From positions 1 to 17,901 of the forward strand of contig QIMB01000458.1 of assembly GCA_003233615.1 (NCBI GenBank): a stretch of DNA of 17,901 nucleotides, read 5' to 3'. Within the stretch, counting starts at the first letter, position 1, and each line of letters opens with the position of its first letter. The position numbers and the translations under genes were made by a program. The DNA is from Nitrospirota bacterium. Its GTDB lineage: Bacteria > Nitrospirota > Nitrospiria > Nitrospirales > UBA8639. The notes beneath the pieces are model-generated. The model saw nothing but the letters and a program-made list of their open reading frames with translations, made no database searches and had not been told where the DNA came from. This document shows, piece by piece, positions 6,815 to 14,544 of this stretch.

Positions 6815-7576
6815 ATGTCTGTTACCACTCACTGGGGTTCTCCTCCCCCCGATGTGTTTCATAGCCTGGCACCAGGATCCGTGCATGTTTGGCAAGCATC
6901 GCTCAACGATTCTGCTGAACGAGCCGCTCGGTTTCGATGCTATCTCTCTGAGGATGAACTCACTAGAGCTGATCGATATCGATCCCCTCACCCTCAATAT
7001 CAATTCCTTGTGACTCGAGGTATCCTTCGGATGTTGTTGAGTCACTATGTGGGCATCCCGACTGCTCAGATTCATTTTGAGACTCAGGCACACGGGAAGC
7101 CAAAATTGATAATGCCTTCCTCCATTCCCATTCAATTTAATGTGTCACATACACGAGGGATGGCCGTGATCGCGTTCGCCCGCCAGCATGCCGTTGGCAT
7201 TGATGTGGAATGGATCGATCGAAAAATTCATGATGGTGATATTGCCGAACGATATTTTTCTGCACAGGAGTCCGCGTATTTAGCGTCCCTCCCACCAAGA
7301 GAACGAACTCATCAATTCTTTGGCTTTTGGACGTGCAAAGAAGCGTATCTCAAGATGCAAGGGCAAGGCATTACAGGGGGTTTAGCTCAATGTGAACTGA
7401 TGATTGATCCTGAGAAATGCGAGGTTGGGATGTTGCGGAGGAAGCAACACGATCAAGGGGAAGTGTGTTCGTTATTTCAGATGCGAGTCGGGGAAGAACA
7501 TGTCGGGGCAGTGGCGACTGCATGTTCAGCGGCTCAGATTTCGTATTGGAACTGGCAGGATGCATACCTGGCCTAA
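6815..7576 (+). CDS. Sfp-type 4'-phosphopantetheinyl transferase
   Basis: Transfers phosphopantetheine from CoA to a carrier-protein serine in fatty acid, polyketide or non-ribosomal peptide synthesis. Family motifs (from the ATG at 6815): RYRSPHPQYQFLVTRGILR (54-72), FNVSHT (108-113), VGIDVE (127-132) with the Mg-binding Asp and Glu, and WTCKEAYLKMQGQG (172-185) with the catalytic Glu and Lys. At 253 aa it is of Sfp/Gsp size rather than the short AcpS. The frame is open to a TTG at 6770, but that lies inside the repeat element, so I use the ATG. There is no SD. No carrier protein or synthase gene is in the window, so the target is unknown. Its native upstream region appears replaced by repeat and IS DNA. 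Confidence 0.9.
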   Translation: MSVTTHWGSPPPDVFHSLAPGSVHVWQASLNDSAERAARFRCYLSEDELTRADRYRSPHPQYQFLVTRGILRMLLSHYVGIPTAQIHFETQAHGKPKLIMPSSIPIQFNVSHTRGMAVIAFARQHAVGIDVEWIDRKIHDGDIAERYFSAQESAYLASLPPRERTHQFFGFWTCKEAYLKMQGQGITGGLAQCELMIDPEKCEVGMLRRKQHDQGEVCSLFQMRVGEEHVGAVATACSAAQISYWNWQDAYLA

Positions 7577-7676
7577 CAATTTCGAAAGTGTGCCGTTGCT
7601 CATTGGAGAAAGACGAGAATACTCAGCCCTCACGTTCAAAGCCATGGCTTCACGAAAATGAGCGTGATCGAGAGGA

Positions 7677-8606
7677 TCAACTTGACGGTCCACCTTTGAA
7701 TTGGATGGCTTCTTCACCTTGTAAATGCTTCGCTGTGATCCAATATGTTCCATACAAACTGGCATCCCAAATAGACTGAGCCGTGCGTTCATTGCCAGCG
7801 GTCACAAGATACGCCAAGCTTCCCATCAATCCTCCTAATCCCGCATAAACGATTTTGAAAGGTGTATACACGATGGAGAGCACTCCACTAGCAATGTGAA
7901 GTCCCAAGGAAGGTTCTTTGTGAGATGGCAAAGACTCCACCGTTTCAGATTGCAATATTTCGTCTTCAAGCGGTATCTCATCTGCATAAGACGTCACGAC
8001 TGTCACCTGTTCTTGGTATCGCTTTTTCTCGGCCACGTCTTTTTGCTTTTGGAGCGGAAATACACGGTCTGGTTCATTCCAAGCTTTTTGTAAGGCGAAT
8101 GTCGTGAGATCTTGCACAACTTGTACAGAGTCGACCACTGGCTCTGAACTCCATGCCTTCGCACTAAAGACGACATTCCCAGTTTCGGTATTCATGCCTC
8201 GAACTCCCACTTCAATGACTTTCGTGCGAGTATAGCCAAAACTCATGAGATCAAACTCCTGCCCAAACTGGCTGTGTTCCACCTGTGTGGATACAATAAA
8301 CGGAACTCCTGCCAACCGTGCTGCTGCCAACAGTTGCGCTTTATTGCCAATTTCTGTTCGAGGAACAGAGCCTGGTACCTCCAGCTCTTTTTCAATCCAA
8401 GCGGGATCTACACCCAGTATATGATGGTCATGCAACCATCCTAATGTGCGCGCGACGGCTCCCGAATGATTCCCCCATACGACAACTCGTGTGCCCGCAG
8501 GAGGCAAGGACGTCTGAAATCCTTCTCCTGTGAATGTTTTGTGTTCAGTGGGAGTACTCGCACACCCAAGCAGTACACTGAATACTCCTAATATGATAGC
8601 CTTCAT
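7677..8606 (-). CDS. Lipoprotein of unknown function with conserved glycine-rich C-terminus
   Basis: Starting at the second of two adjacent ATGs (8606), the protein reads MKAIILGVFSVLLGCAS, a lipoprotein signal with lipobox LLG-C; GGAG lies 5 nt upstream. An N-terminal extension to 8678 is open but would bury this signal, so I reject it. The mature part has an alpha/beta region with GTRVVVWGNHSG, then FIVSTQVEHSQFG and ETGNVVFSAKAW. This resembles lipoproteins of the CsgG-like or penicillin-binding-activator-like kind, which sense or remodel the envelope; that comparison is loose. The last 70 residues (SIVYTPFKIVYAGLGGLMGS ... NERTAQSIWDASLYGTYWIT) form a glycine-rich, possibly membrane-associated segment, which I recall from uncharacterised proteins in Nitrospira-like genomes. 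It is convergent with the phosphopantetheinyl transferase. Function unknown. Confidence 0.7.
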   Translation of the reverse strand: MKAIILGVFSVLLGCASTPTEHKTFTGEGFQTSLPPAGTRVVVWGNHSGAVARTLGWLHDHHILGVDPAWIEKELEVPGSVPRTEIGNKAQLLAAARLAGVPFIVSTQVEHSQFGQEFDLMSFGYTRTKVIEVGVRGMNTETGNVVFSAKAWSSEPVVDSVQVVQDLTTFALQKAWNEPDRVFPLQKQKDVAEKKRYQEQVTVVTSYADEIPLEDEILQSETVESLPSHKEPSLGLHIASGVLSIVYTPFKIVYAGLGGLMGSLAYLVTAGNERTAQSIWDASLYGTYWITAKHLQGEEAIQFKGGPSS

Positions 8607-8618
8607 CATTGCTCCATG
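8607..8618 (-). promoter_or_regulatory. Ribosome binding site that decides the lipoprotein start
   Basis: The minus strand reads TGGAGCAATGATG. GGAG is 2 nt from the first ATG and 5 nt from the second, favouring the second, which begins directly with the lipoprotein signal. Confidence 0.5.
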
Positions 8619-8736
8619 CAGAAACCTGTATTCCATATCGTGCCCCTTCTTCGCCACACCGTGTTCTCTCGCGATCAATAAAACAATTGCATACTTTTAT
8701 CCTGCGCATTATTGTAGAACATGGTCAAATATTCTG

Positions 8737-8752
8737 CCATATTGTAATATGG
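8737..8752. promoter_or_regulatory. Palindrome between divergent genes, possible operator
   Basis: CCATATT-GT-AATATGG has perfect 7-bp arms around two bases. It lies about 130 bp before the lipoprotein start and 95 bp before the opposing gene, in an AT-rich gap. On the minus strand it contains TACAAT, a -10-like hexamer. Confidence 0.3.
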
Positions 8753-8845
8753 AGTGCTGACAATTTGAAAAGTGGTTCGGACAGCTATACGTGATGTTCA
8801 GCTGTTTGGCTCGTAGTATGTGTTCACTCAGCCTCTTTCCAATAT

Positions 8846-9331
8846 ATGCCTTTACGAATTCTTTCTTTTGTGAATGAGAATGTGACGTGGCGAGTGGCTC
8901 AAACTTCCGAGGGCTATTGTCATCGTGAACACTCAGGCATGCCAGAATGGCTGGAAGGCCTTCCTTCTGGAGTTAGCCTGGACGTTGCGGAAAGGACGTT
9001 TCAACAATTTCCTTCATCAGGCAACTCCCTGCAACCCTCTAATCTCGCGTTCAAGTTGACCTACCGAGTTGGACATTCCAACGTTGATTACTTTATTTTT
9101 TCTTCTCCTGACGGGGATCCATTTACAGTGAAAATCCCCCCTAGCACCTTTGCGATGCTGCAAGAGGTGTTTCCTTCACACATCCTTCCCCGCATGCGCC
9201 TTGCTCGTCTCGTCGTTCGCCAGGCCATTCATTTAGGCTTGCCCAGCGTGGAATTGCTTCCAGGAACACCGTTGTATGAGACCGTCCAATCTCAATTGTC
9301 TGAATCGTTTCACTCCAAAAGTGCCTCCTAG
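8846..9331 (+). CDS. Conserved-looking hypothetical protein, 161 aa
   Basis: I do not recognise a family. The protein is soluble, with no signal peptide or membrane segment. The first half (MPLRILSFVNENVTWRVAQT ... FKLTYRVGHSNVDYFIFSSPDGD) looks beta-rich; the second half (SHILPRMRLARLVVRQAIHLGL ... LYETVQSQLSESF) looks helical. The start is the first ATG, without an SD. Codon use and length suggest a real gene: no comparable frame competes on the other strand. It is followed by a 270-bp gap and then a receiver-domain gene on the same strand, so co-regulation is possible but not shown. It may be a small regulatory or accessory protein, but this is a guess. Confidence 0.5.
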   Translation: MPLRILSFVNENVTWRVAQTSEGYCHREHSGMPEWLEGLPSGVSLDVAERTFQQFPSSGNSLQPSNLAFKLTYRVGHSNVDYFIFSSPDGDPFTVKIPPSTFAMLQEVFPSHILPRMRLARLVVRQAIHLGLPSVELLPGTPLYETVQSQLSESFHSKSAS

Positions 9332-9486
9332 GCTGCAGACGTAGAACAACTCTCGTTTTTCCCTTGAAGGATTACATACAACGGACCCTTCCGAAAGGCT
9401 CCGGCATGTTTTTTTGCCCATTCAGGACACCTTGTGTTATTGAATCAATGACACCACAAAATATATGGTGAGGGTATTCCCTAAGG

Positions 9487-9499
9487 CATACGACGTATG
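9487..9499. promoter_or_regulatory. Dyad upstream of the receiver-domain gene
   Basis: CATACG-A-CGTATG is a perfect 6+1+6 dyad about 100 bp before the receiver start. It could be a transcription-factor site. A weaker hairpin CACCA-N9-TGGTG lies about 30 bp upstream. No clear -35/-10 pair was found. Confidence 0.3.
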
Positions 9500-9602
9500 T
9501 GCAATGCATAACCTAGCAAGGACCTTTGAATACGTGAGTATGACAAACCAATTCCAGGAAATTTTTTTGATAGTCGTGTAACGTTACTAGAGATCATTCG
9601 TG

Positions 9603-9992
9603 ATGTCAGACAATGATTCCCTAATGAAACGGCATGTTCTGATCGTTGATGACGAACCGGCAGTTCGCCATACCGTCCGTGGCGTATTGGAGTCATCAGG
9701 GTTTGAATGTACGGAATCTGAAAATGGCCTTTCTGCGCTGGAATGGCTGAAAGACAATCACACTGATTTGATCCTTGTCGATTACTACATGCCTATTATG
9801 AATGGACTGCGCCTGCTCGAAAAAGTACAACATACACTCAATGGACATACGCCTCGCGTCATTATGCTAAGCGGAGTCATCCAAGAAAAAGACAAACTCA
9901 AAGCTATGGATCTTGGCGCTTATGCCATCATTGACAAGCCATGTAATTTTCGCGAACTTGTCGTGAAGGTTAACGAAGCCATCTCTCCCTAA
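9603..9992 (+). CDS. Stand-alone response-regulator receiver (CheY-like)
   Basis: A single receiver domain of about 129 aa with no output domain. It accepts a phosphoryl group from a histidine kinase and acts through protein contacts. Numbered from the GTG at 9600: the acidic pair Asp17-Asp18 in VDDEP, phosphorylation site Asp61 in LILVDYYMP, Ser91 in IMLSG (the T/S switch) and Lys113 in DKP are all present. The frame starts GTG-ATG; I use the ATG at 9603, while a further ATG at 9624 begins right at the domain. No kinase, chemotaxis or phosphatase gene is nearby, so it is an orphan. It is preceded by a 270-bp leader with dyads. Confidence 0.9.
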   Translation: MSDNDSLMKRHVLIVDDEPAVRHTVRGVLESSGFECTESENGLSALEWLKDNHTDLILVDYYMPIMNGLRLLEKVQHTLNGHTPRVIMLSGVIQEKDKLKAMDLGAYAIIDKPCNFRELVVKVNEAISP

Positions 9993-10344
9993 TTTCTCCT
10001 TTCCCTCTCGTCAGCGAAAAAAAGGCTGATCGTTTACATAGTTCATCACTTCTCTGATTATTTCAATAAGGCCGTTTCATGATTATCAGAATGTTGGTTT
10101 TTAGACAACACACTTGTTTTACCTAAAAACAGCAGTGAGATCACGAAAGTCTGTGCAACCCCTTGATGCACCTAGAAAATGCAAAAAATGACTCATCACC
10201 TACACGGTGACCTCGCAATGCGTACATTCTCTATGCACAGCAATTGCTTGCACAGCTTTTTGCGCTCAACTGCCGCTTTTAGGTTTACAAACAATGAGTG
10301 GTAATTTCAGCTTCTAAACGATCCTATTATTCAGCAGCTCTTGT
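9993..10344. other. 352-bp gene-free stretch with short repeats
   Basis: No coding frame, tRNA or strong promoter is visible. It contains a weak hairpin TCAGC-N9-GCTGA (10011-10029), a small hairpin TCACC-N5-GGTGA around 10195-10210, and two direct repeats TGCACAGC (10234-10241 and 10249-10256) flanking the palindrome AGCAATTGCT (10239-10248). These could belong to the promoter of the downstream secreted protein. Confidence 0.35.
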
Positions 10345-11316
10345 ATGAGATCACTTCATTTCTTCTTGGCCATTGTGTGTATGGCGTCTGTAAGTTGTTG
10401 GATCCGCATAGCTCCCGTGTTTGCTGAAACTCCGGCACCTGGCATCCACTGGGGAGCTCTGGGGTATCCTGACCAGGAACCTACACTCACGACTGGGCTT
10501 TCGATTTTTCGCTTTACAGAATTCAACGCAGAAGGTGAACGATTTAATGACATCAAGGAAACAATAGGGTTAAATCTCATCACGATGAGCTGGACCGAGC
10601 ATTGGATCAGCCATTGGCCGGACTGGAGTACAAATTTCACCATTGGAATAGGACCCACTCGGAATCAACCCACGGAATGGCTTCAAAATGATCTCATTCA
10701 TGACAGCATCTGGGGTATTCCTCAAGTTCCTGTTGAAGAGAAACGGAATCAAACAGACTTTGCCATTGCCAGCTCCATCACCCGTTGGTGGGAAGTTGCA
10801 GAACAGAAGCGATTAGTCTTTCTCAGTGGAGGCGGACAAACTGGCAGCTTGTATCATGAAGTCTTTGCTCGTGGCGGTGTCCGACGTTGGTCGCCGCTGC
10901 ACACCTTTGAACGAATGGTGACTCCTGTTGAGAATTGGTTTGGTTGTCTTGTCAGACCTATGCGTGTGTCCGGCATGGTGAGAGCCGGGCGAATCTTTAC
11001 GGGTGCAGCCTTTCATGACCTGGCCAATACCGTCTATACCGCACAGGGGTCTATCAGTTATGGGTGGTATACTCCTGGCACACTTCGGCCTTGGATGGAA
11101 ATTGAGGCTGGGGCAACATTTGGTTCTGGAATTTTCAACGATGATCAGGGGGTTTCACTAGGAGAACAATTTTGGACGTTGGCGTTTCGTGTCCACCCCT
11201 TTACCTTTGAATCCTGGAATGATCAGCTTGGCAACAAAGACTTTGGTCCGACATATGGCGGTCGTCTGATGATAGACCTCTACTTCCTCCTCCCTAATTC
11301 ATGGATAGATTCATAA
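10345..11316 (+). CDS. Secreted probable outer-membrane protein of unknown family
   Basis: A 323-aa protein with a clear signal peptide (MRSLHFFLAIVCMASVSCW, cleavage-like VFA-ET near residue 27). The rest is rich in Trp, Phe, Gly and alternating patterns (TIGLNLITMSWTEHWISHW, YTAQGSISYGWYTPGTLRPWMEIEAGATFGSG, QFWTLAFRVHPF, YGGRLMIDLYFLL), which suggests antiparallel strands of an outer-membrane barrel. It resembles LpxR-like (DUF2219) lipid A 3'-O-deacylases or related barrel enzymes only loosely; I could not place the His and Ser catalytic residues, so I do not assign an activity. The C-terminus (LLPNSWIDS) does not end in the usual aromatic residue. It is convergent with the propeller lipoprotein, with a 44-bp gap. 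Confidence 0.6.
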   Translation: MRSLHFFLAIVCMASVSCWIRIAPVFAETPAPGIHWGALGYPDQEPTLTTGLSIFRFTEFNAEGERFNDIKETIGLNLITMSWTEHWISHWPDWSTNFTIGIGPTRNQPTEWLQNDLIHDSIWGIPQVPVEEKRNQTDFAIASSITRWWEVAEQKRLVFLSGGGQTGSLYHEVFARGGVRRWSPLHTFERMVTPVENWFGCLVRPMRVSGMVRAGRIFTGAAFHDLANTVYTAQGSISYGWYTPGTLRPWMEIEAGATFGSGIFNDDQGVSLGEQFWTLAFRVHPFTFESWNDQLGNKDFGPTYGGRLMIDLYFLLPNSWIDS

Positions 11317-11360
11317 AGAATCGTATCCTTAGGAATGTCCCTTTGAATTGAATGAATGTT

Positions 11361-12452
11361 TTATGAAGAAGAGGCGAGGGTGAGGGGAAGACGCGTCCAC
11401 GATTCGCCGGCATCAGCACTTCGATAGAGGCCTCCGCCGTTGGTCCCAACATAGACCACCTGAGAGTCGCTAGGACTAATCTGTAGGCTACGAATACTCC
11501 TTGCTTCTAAACCATGAGTTTTAGGTTGCCATGTGGCTCCAGAATCTTCACTTTTTTGCACCCGGTCACTTGTCGCCAAATACAGCGTGGAAGGTTGGGA
11601 GGGATCCACTTGAATAGCACTGACATAGGAATCTTGAATACTTCCCTCAATCTTGATCCAATGCTCCCCTTGGTCCAGAGATTTATACAACCCCTTCGTA
11701 GTCCCTGCATACACAATATTGCTATTTGTCGGATCGACGGCTAATCCATTGACCCCCAACGCCATGGAGGCTAACTTGGCATCGGCCGCGATCATCCCAC
11801 GAGTTGTCTTTTCCCAACTCTCTGTGGCATTGATCGTGCGGTACACCCCCCCTGTCGTTCCGGCATACAACACGTTCGGACGTTGAGGGTCCATTGCCAG
11901 AGCGACCACAAAATTTATTTCGGTCATCCCATTCATCCGTTCCACCCAATTACGGCCGCCATCAAGACTGCGAAATACACCAACTGTGGTTGCGGCATAG
12001 ACCATGTCGGTTCCTAGGGGATTGAAAATCACTTGATTCACGACAGACGAAATTGTCCCCTTTTGAATGCCGGAACTGAATCGATGCCATGTTCTCCCTC
12101 CATCCGGTGTTTTGTATGTCCCATCGCCCATTGTTCCAGCGAACACCGTCGCCGATAATGTTGGATCAATGGCTAAACTAATCACTCGAGTTCGCGACAG
12201 TTCCCCTGCAAAACGTGTCCAGGTTGTCCCTGTATCACTGGATTTATAGACGGCCTCATCGGTCGCGATATAGATGATGTTTGGCTTGGTCGGATGAAGA
12301 GCGATCGACACAATGGTATCACTATGCTGGCCACAGGCTGTGAGAGCCAGAAATAGACAAAGGATCAAAGTGGAAAGTGGAAAGTAAGGAGTGGAGCTCC
12401 ACGGAAAACGGCGAGGGCACACGACAAGTTTTTCTTCTTCCTTGCGTCTCAC
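11361..12452 (-). CDS. Lipoprotein with seven-bladed Asp-box (BNR/YCF48-like) propeller
   Basis: A lipoprotein-type signal ends LALTAC (Cys40), followed by seven repeats of about 45 residues. Each has a strand like LAIDPTNSNIVYAGTT and an Asp-box such as SSDTGTTW, TPDGGRTW, SLDGGRNW, SLDQGEHW, SEDSGATW or SADAGESW. The fourth blade is degenerate (TINATESW). Seven units fit a seven-bladed propeller of the sortilin/YCF48/exo-sialidase-like kind; no glycosidase catalytic residues are evident, so a binding or assembly role in the envelope is likelier. The start is GTG at 12452, 3 nt after the stop of the lipocalin-like gene, implying coupled translation. The unusually long, charged leader before the hydrophobic segment is encoded partly by simple-repeat DNA, so the exact start is uncertain. 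Substrate or partner unknown. Confidence 0.82.
   Translation of the reverse strand: MRRKEEEKLVVCPRRFPWSSTPYFPLSTLILCLFLALTACGQHSDTIVSIALHPTKPNIIYIATDEAVYKSSDTGTTWTRFAGELSRTRVISLAIDPTLSATVFAGTMGDGTYKTPDGGRTWHRFSSGIQKGTISSVVNQVIFNPLGTDMVYAATTVGVFRSLDGGRNWVERMNGMTEINFVVALAMDPQRPNVLYAGTTGGVYRTINATESWEKTTRGMIAADAKLASMALGVNGLAVDPTNSNIVYAGTTKGLYKSLDQGEHWIKIEGSIQDSYVSAIQVDPSQPSTLYLATSDRVQKSEDSGATWQPKTHGLEARSIRSLQISPSDSQVVYVGTNGGGLYRSADAGESWTRLPLTLASSS
12368..12396. repeat. Degenerate purine-rich tandem repeat inside the propeller gene leader
   Basis: On the plus strand AAAGTGG is repeated twice and then decays to AAAGTAAGG-AGTGG. On the coding strand it encodes part of the stretch between the start codon and the signal-peptide core (TPYFPLST). 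Confidence 0.5.
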
Positions 12453-12455
12453 TTC

Positions 12456-13586
12456 TTACTGTTCCCTTCTCCCGCCATACGGCTCAGCATAACCAGTCAG
12501 TTCCACGTAACCTTGTCCATGAATATCTTGGCCCTTCCATTGTCCCGTCACCTCGACAGCGCCTTCCCAATAGGTCACCCCGGTACTCCGTGCCGTCACC
12601 AGTTCTTGATTGGCCATGCGCGGAGAGAGTGATAACACAATGTCTTCACCTGGAATAGAAAAGGTCCAATGATGGGGATAGCGAGCTCCGCTCACAGGAC
12701 TAGTCCAGTGGCGATTGACGGAGATCTGCAAGTCTTGAAGAGTTAATGACTTCGAAGATCCATCGGGTAACACAAATGTCCCGCTCGACGCGGAATCAAA
12801 CGTTCCGTCCGCTCGACGTAAGCCATACGCCATAATTTCATGATTATTGTCGAGTTGAAGACTGAACCAATCCCAACCGACTAAATGGTCTGCCAAATCG
12901 CCAGAACCAAATTCATGATCCATCCAGCTTAGACCCTCAACGGTCATCGTTGTATCACCGACCCGAACCGATCCAGTGGTGTGGAGACGTGTCAGGGAAT
13001 AATAATGAGACGTCTGCTCGGGCTGTGGGCCTTTGTAGCTTACTCCGTGCTCCCCATGTATCACCGGAGTCTTTTGTGATTCAACTATGAGGTCGATGGA
13101 AAATGCTTCGTCCTTGGCTTGAAGATGAAATTGTCGATGATCTGGGCTCAAGGCGTTCACATGCCACTGATCGATCCAGACATCCATGACATTGGACCGA
13201 GCTCCCGCTTTGCCAATGCCAGCCCGACTCATTTTTTCTGCCACCAGAAATTGATCGGCCTTTTCGTCCGTTAATGCAAAATGCGCGAAGTAGAGATGCC
13301 GAATAGCCCATTCAGATGGATTATTCCAGACATGGGGCGAGTCAATTCCACGACGGAAAAAAGTCAGCTCATACCCGAAACGGTGCCCATTCGAACTCCG
13401 CAGGTGCCCGGTAAAATACCACCATTCGGTCTGAAAATGTTCATGGCTCCCGTGATCACGAGGAAAGGCATAGACATACCCGGGTTTTGCCGCAGAAAAC
13501 CGGGACGTGGAAGGAGAAGAATCAGTCGCGCAAACCTCTGTGTGTATGAAACACATCACCACCACCACAAGGATTGCTCGTATCAT
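12456..13586 (-). CDS. Exported AttH/CrtC lipocalin-like protein
   Basis: A 376-aa member of the CrtC/AttH family (hydroxyneurosporene-synthase-like fold, two lipocalin-type barrels). The signal peptide is MIRAILVVVVMCFIHTEVCA with cleavage before TDSS. Diagnostic segments are HFQTEWWYFTGHL (50-62), FGYELTFFRRG (70-80), LSWMDHEFGSG (219-229) and GWDWFSLQLDNNHEIMAYGLR. CrtC hydrates carotenoids, but most exported relatives are AttH-like proteins tied to ABC transporters and envelope or lipid functions; no carotenoid gene is near, so I favour the AttH role. It is followed by the propeller lipoprotein and divergent from the Lon-domain/ABC operon. The substrate is unknown. Confidence 0.85.
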   Translation of the reverse strand: MIRAILVVVVMCFIHTEVCATDSSPSTSRFSAAKPGYVYAFPRDHGSHEHFQTEWWYFTGHLRSSNGHRFGYELTFFRRGIDSPHVWNNPSEWAIRHLYFAHFALTDEKADQFLVAEKMSRAGIGKAGARSNVMDVWIDQWHVNALSPDHRQFHLQAKDEAFSIDLIVESQKTPVIHGEHGVSYKGPQPEQTSHYYSLTRLHTTGSVRVGDTTMTVEGLSWMDHEFGSGDLADHLVGWDWFSLQLDNNHEIMAYGLRRADGTFDSASSGTFVLPDGSSKSLTLQDLQISVNRHWTSPVSGARYPHHWTFSIPGEDIVLSLSPRMANQELVTARSTGVTYWEGAVEVTGQWKGQDIHGQGYVELTGYAEPYGGRREQ

Positions 13587-13650
13587 CCGGTCGTGTATCC
13601 TAGAGACGGCAGTTGGACGCGAAAAAGCTGTATGAAATGTTTACGTGCAT

Positions 13651-13708
13651 AGGGAATTCAAAAAATTCGTGGTCACCTTCTTCGTGATGAGAGGCTTTTG
13701 AATTTCCT
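13651..13708. repeat. Inverted repeat in the divergent intergenic region
   Basis: AGGGAATTCAAAA (13651-13663) faces TTTTGAATTTCCT (13696-13708): 12 of 13 positions complementary, with a 32-nt loop. With flanking bases the dyad extends to about 13647-13712. It sits between the AttH-like gene and the Lon-domain gene, so it could be a shared operator or a mobile repeat. Nothing else is apparent in 13587-13827. Confidence 0.5.
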
Positions 13709-13884
13709 AGGTGCGTGAAGAGCGTATGCAGACTTTCGTGACCCAGCTGAGGTTTCCAGGTTTATACCACGATACCCGAAAGCGCACAAATCCCTAGTCC
13801 CACAAGCCTTTCCACATTTTGTCAATCATGGTTTTGAGAGGACCAGACGTTGACTTTCAAGAAAATCCTCGGCTATCGTACCGC

Positions 13885-14544
13885 ATGTCTTTGCAATTTT
13901 CTTCAACGGAGCCCGAGGCTTTTCCTGTGCCGGACATTGTCCCGATCTTTCCGCTCCCGACAGTTGTATTTTTCCCGCAAACCTATTTACCTCTCCACAT
14001 CTTTGAGCCACGCTATAAAGAAATGATTCAAGAGGCCTCAAAGAACGGGCAGTGTATTGGCATGGCCCTCTTAAAAGATGGGTGGGAAGACCAATACGAA
14101 GAAGCCCCGCCTATTCACTCGATCGGGTGTGTGGGGCGGATCATTAGTTTACATGCACTATCGGATGGTCGCTATAACATTGTCTTGCAAGGATTACATC
14201 GATGTACCTATCAAGAACAGACGGTGATGACACATTATCGACAAGCCCGGATAACTCCACATGGGCCTGACACGTCTGTATCATTGTCGTCTGAGGTTCG
14301 TCGTCATCTTGAAAAAACCGCGCAGGAGTATCTCACCTCCAAGAAAGCCCACGAGCTCTGTGACATTCTGAGTTCTGCCACACTCACGGATTCGATTCTT
14401 GTCCATAATCTCTCGGCCGGGCTTGACCTGACGCCCCATGAAAAACAGTTCTTGCTCGAGTCTGATGACCTACCACAGCAGGCGCGACGGCTTATCGATT
14501 TAATTCGTTTCAACCTCGCCGACCTCCAAACGACACAGGGCTAA
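13885..14544 (+). CDS. Lon N-terminal (LON substrate-binding) domain protein
   Basis: A stand-alone LON-SB (PUA-like) domain without the AAA or protease parts. The hallmark IVPIFPLPTVVFFPQTYLPLHIFEPRYKEMI opens the domain, followed by CIGMALLKDGWE, IHSIGCVGRI and SDGRYNIVLQGLHRC; a helical C-terminal region (LTPHEKQFLLESDDLPQQARRLIDLI) completes the usual length. Such proteins are thought to bind protein substrates, but their exact role is unclear. The start is not fixed by an SD. I prefer the ATG at 13885 because homologues begin close to the domain; an ATG at 13828 would add 19 residues. Its stop overlaps the ABC ATPase start (TAATG), so the two are translated together. Confidence 0.88.
   Translation: MSLQFSSTEPEAFPVPDIVPIFPLPTVVFFPQTYLPLHIFEPRYKEMIQEASKNGQCIGMALLKDGWEDQYEEAPPIHSIGCVGRIISLHALSDGRYNIVLQGLHRCTYQEQTVMTHYRQARITPHGPDTSVSLSSEVRRHLEKTAQEYLTSKKAHELCDILSSATLTDSILVHNLSAGLDLTPHEKQFLLESDDLPQQARRLIDLIRFNLADLQTTQG

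Noticed and set aside
10231..10260. Possible CRISPR-like short repeats (TGCACAGC)
   Set aside because: Only two 8-mers with a 7-nt gap; no array, no spacers and no cas genes.
12456..13586. Carotenoid 1,2-hydratase function for the AttH/CrtC-like protein
   Set aside because: Family membership alone does not support it: there is no carotenoid gene nearby, and the signal peptide fits an AttH-type envelope role better.
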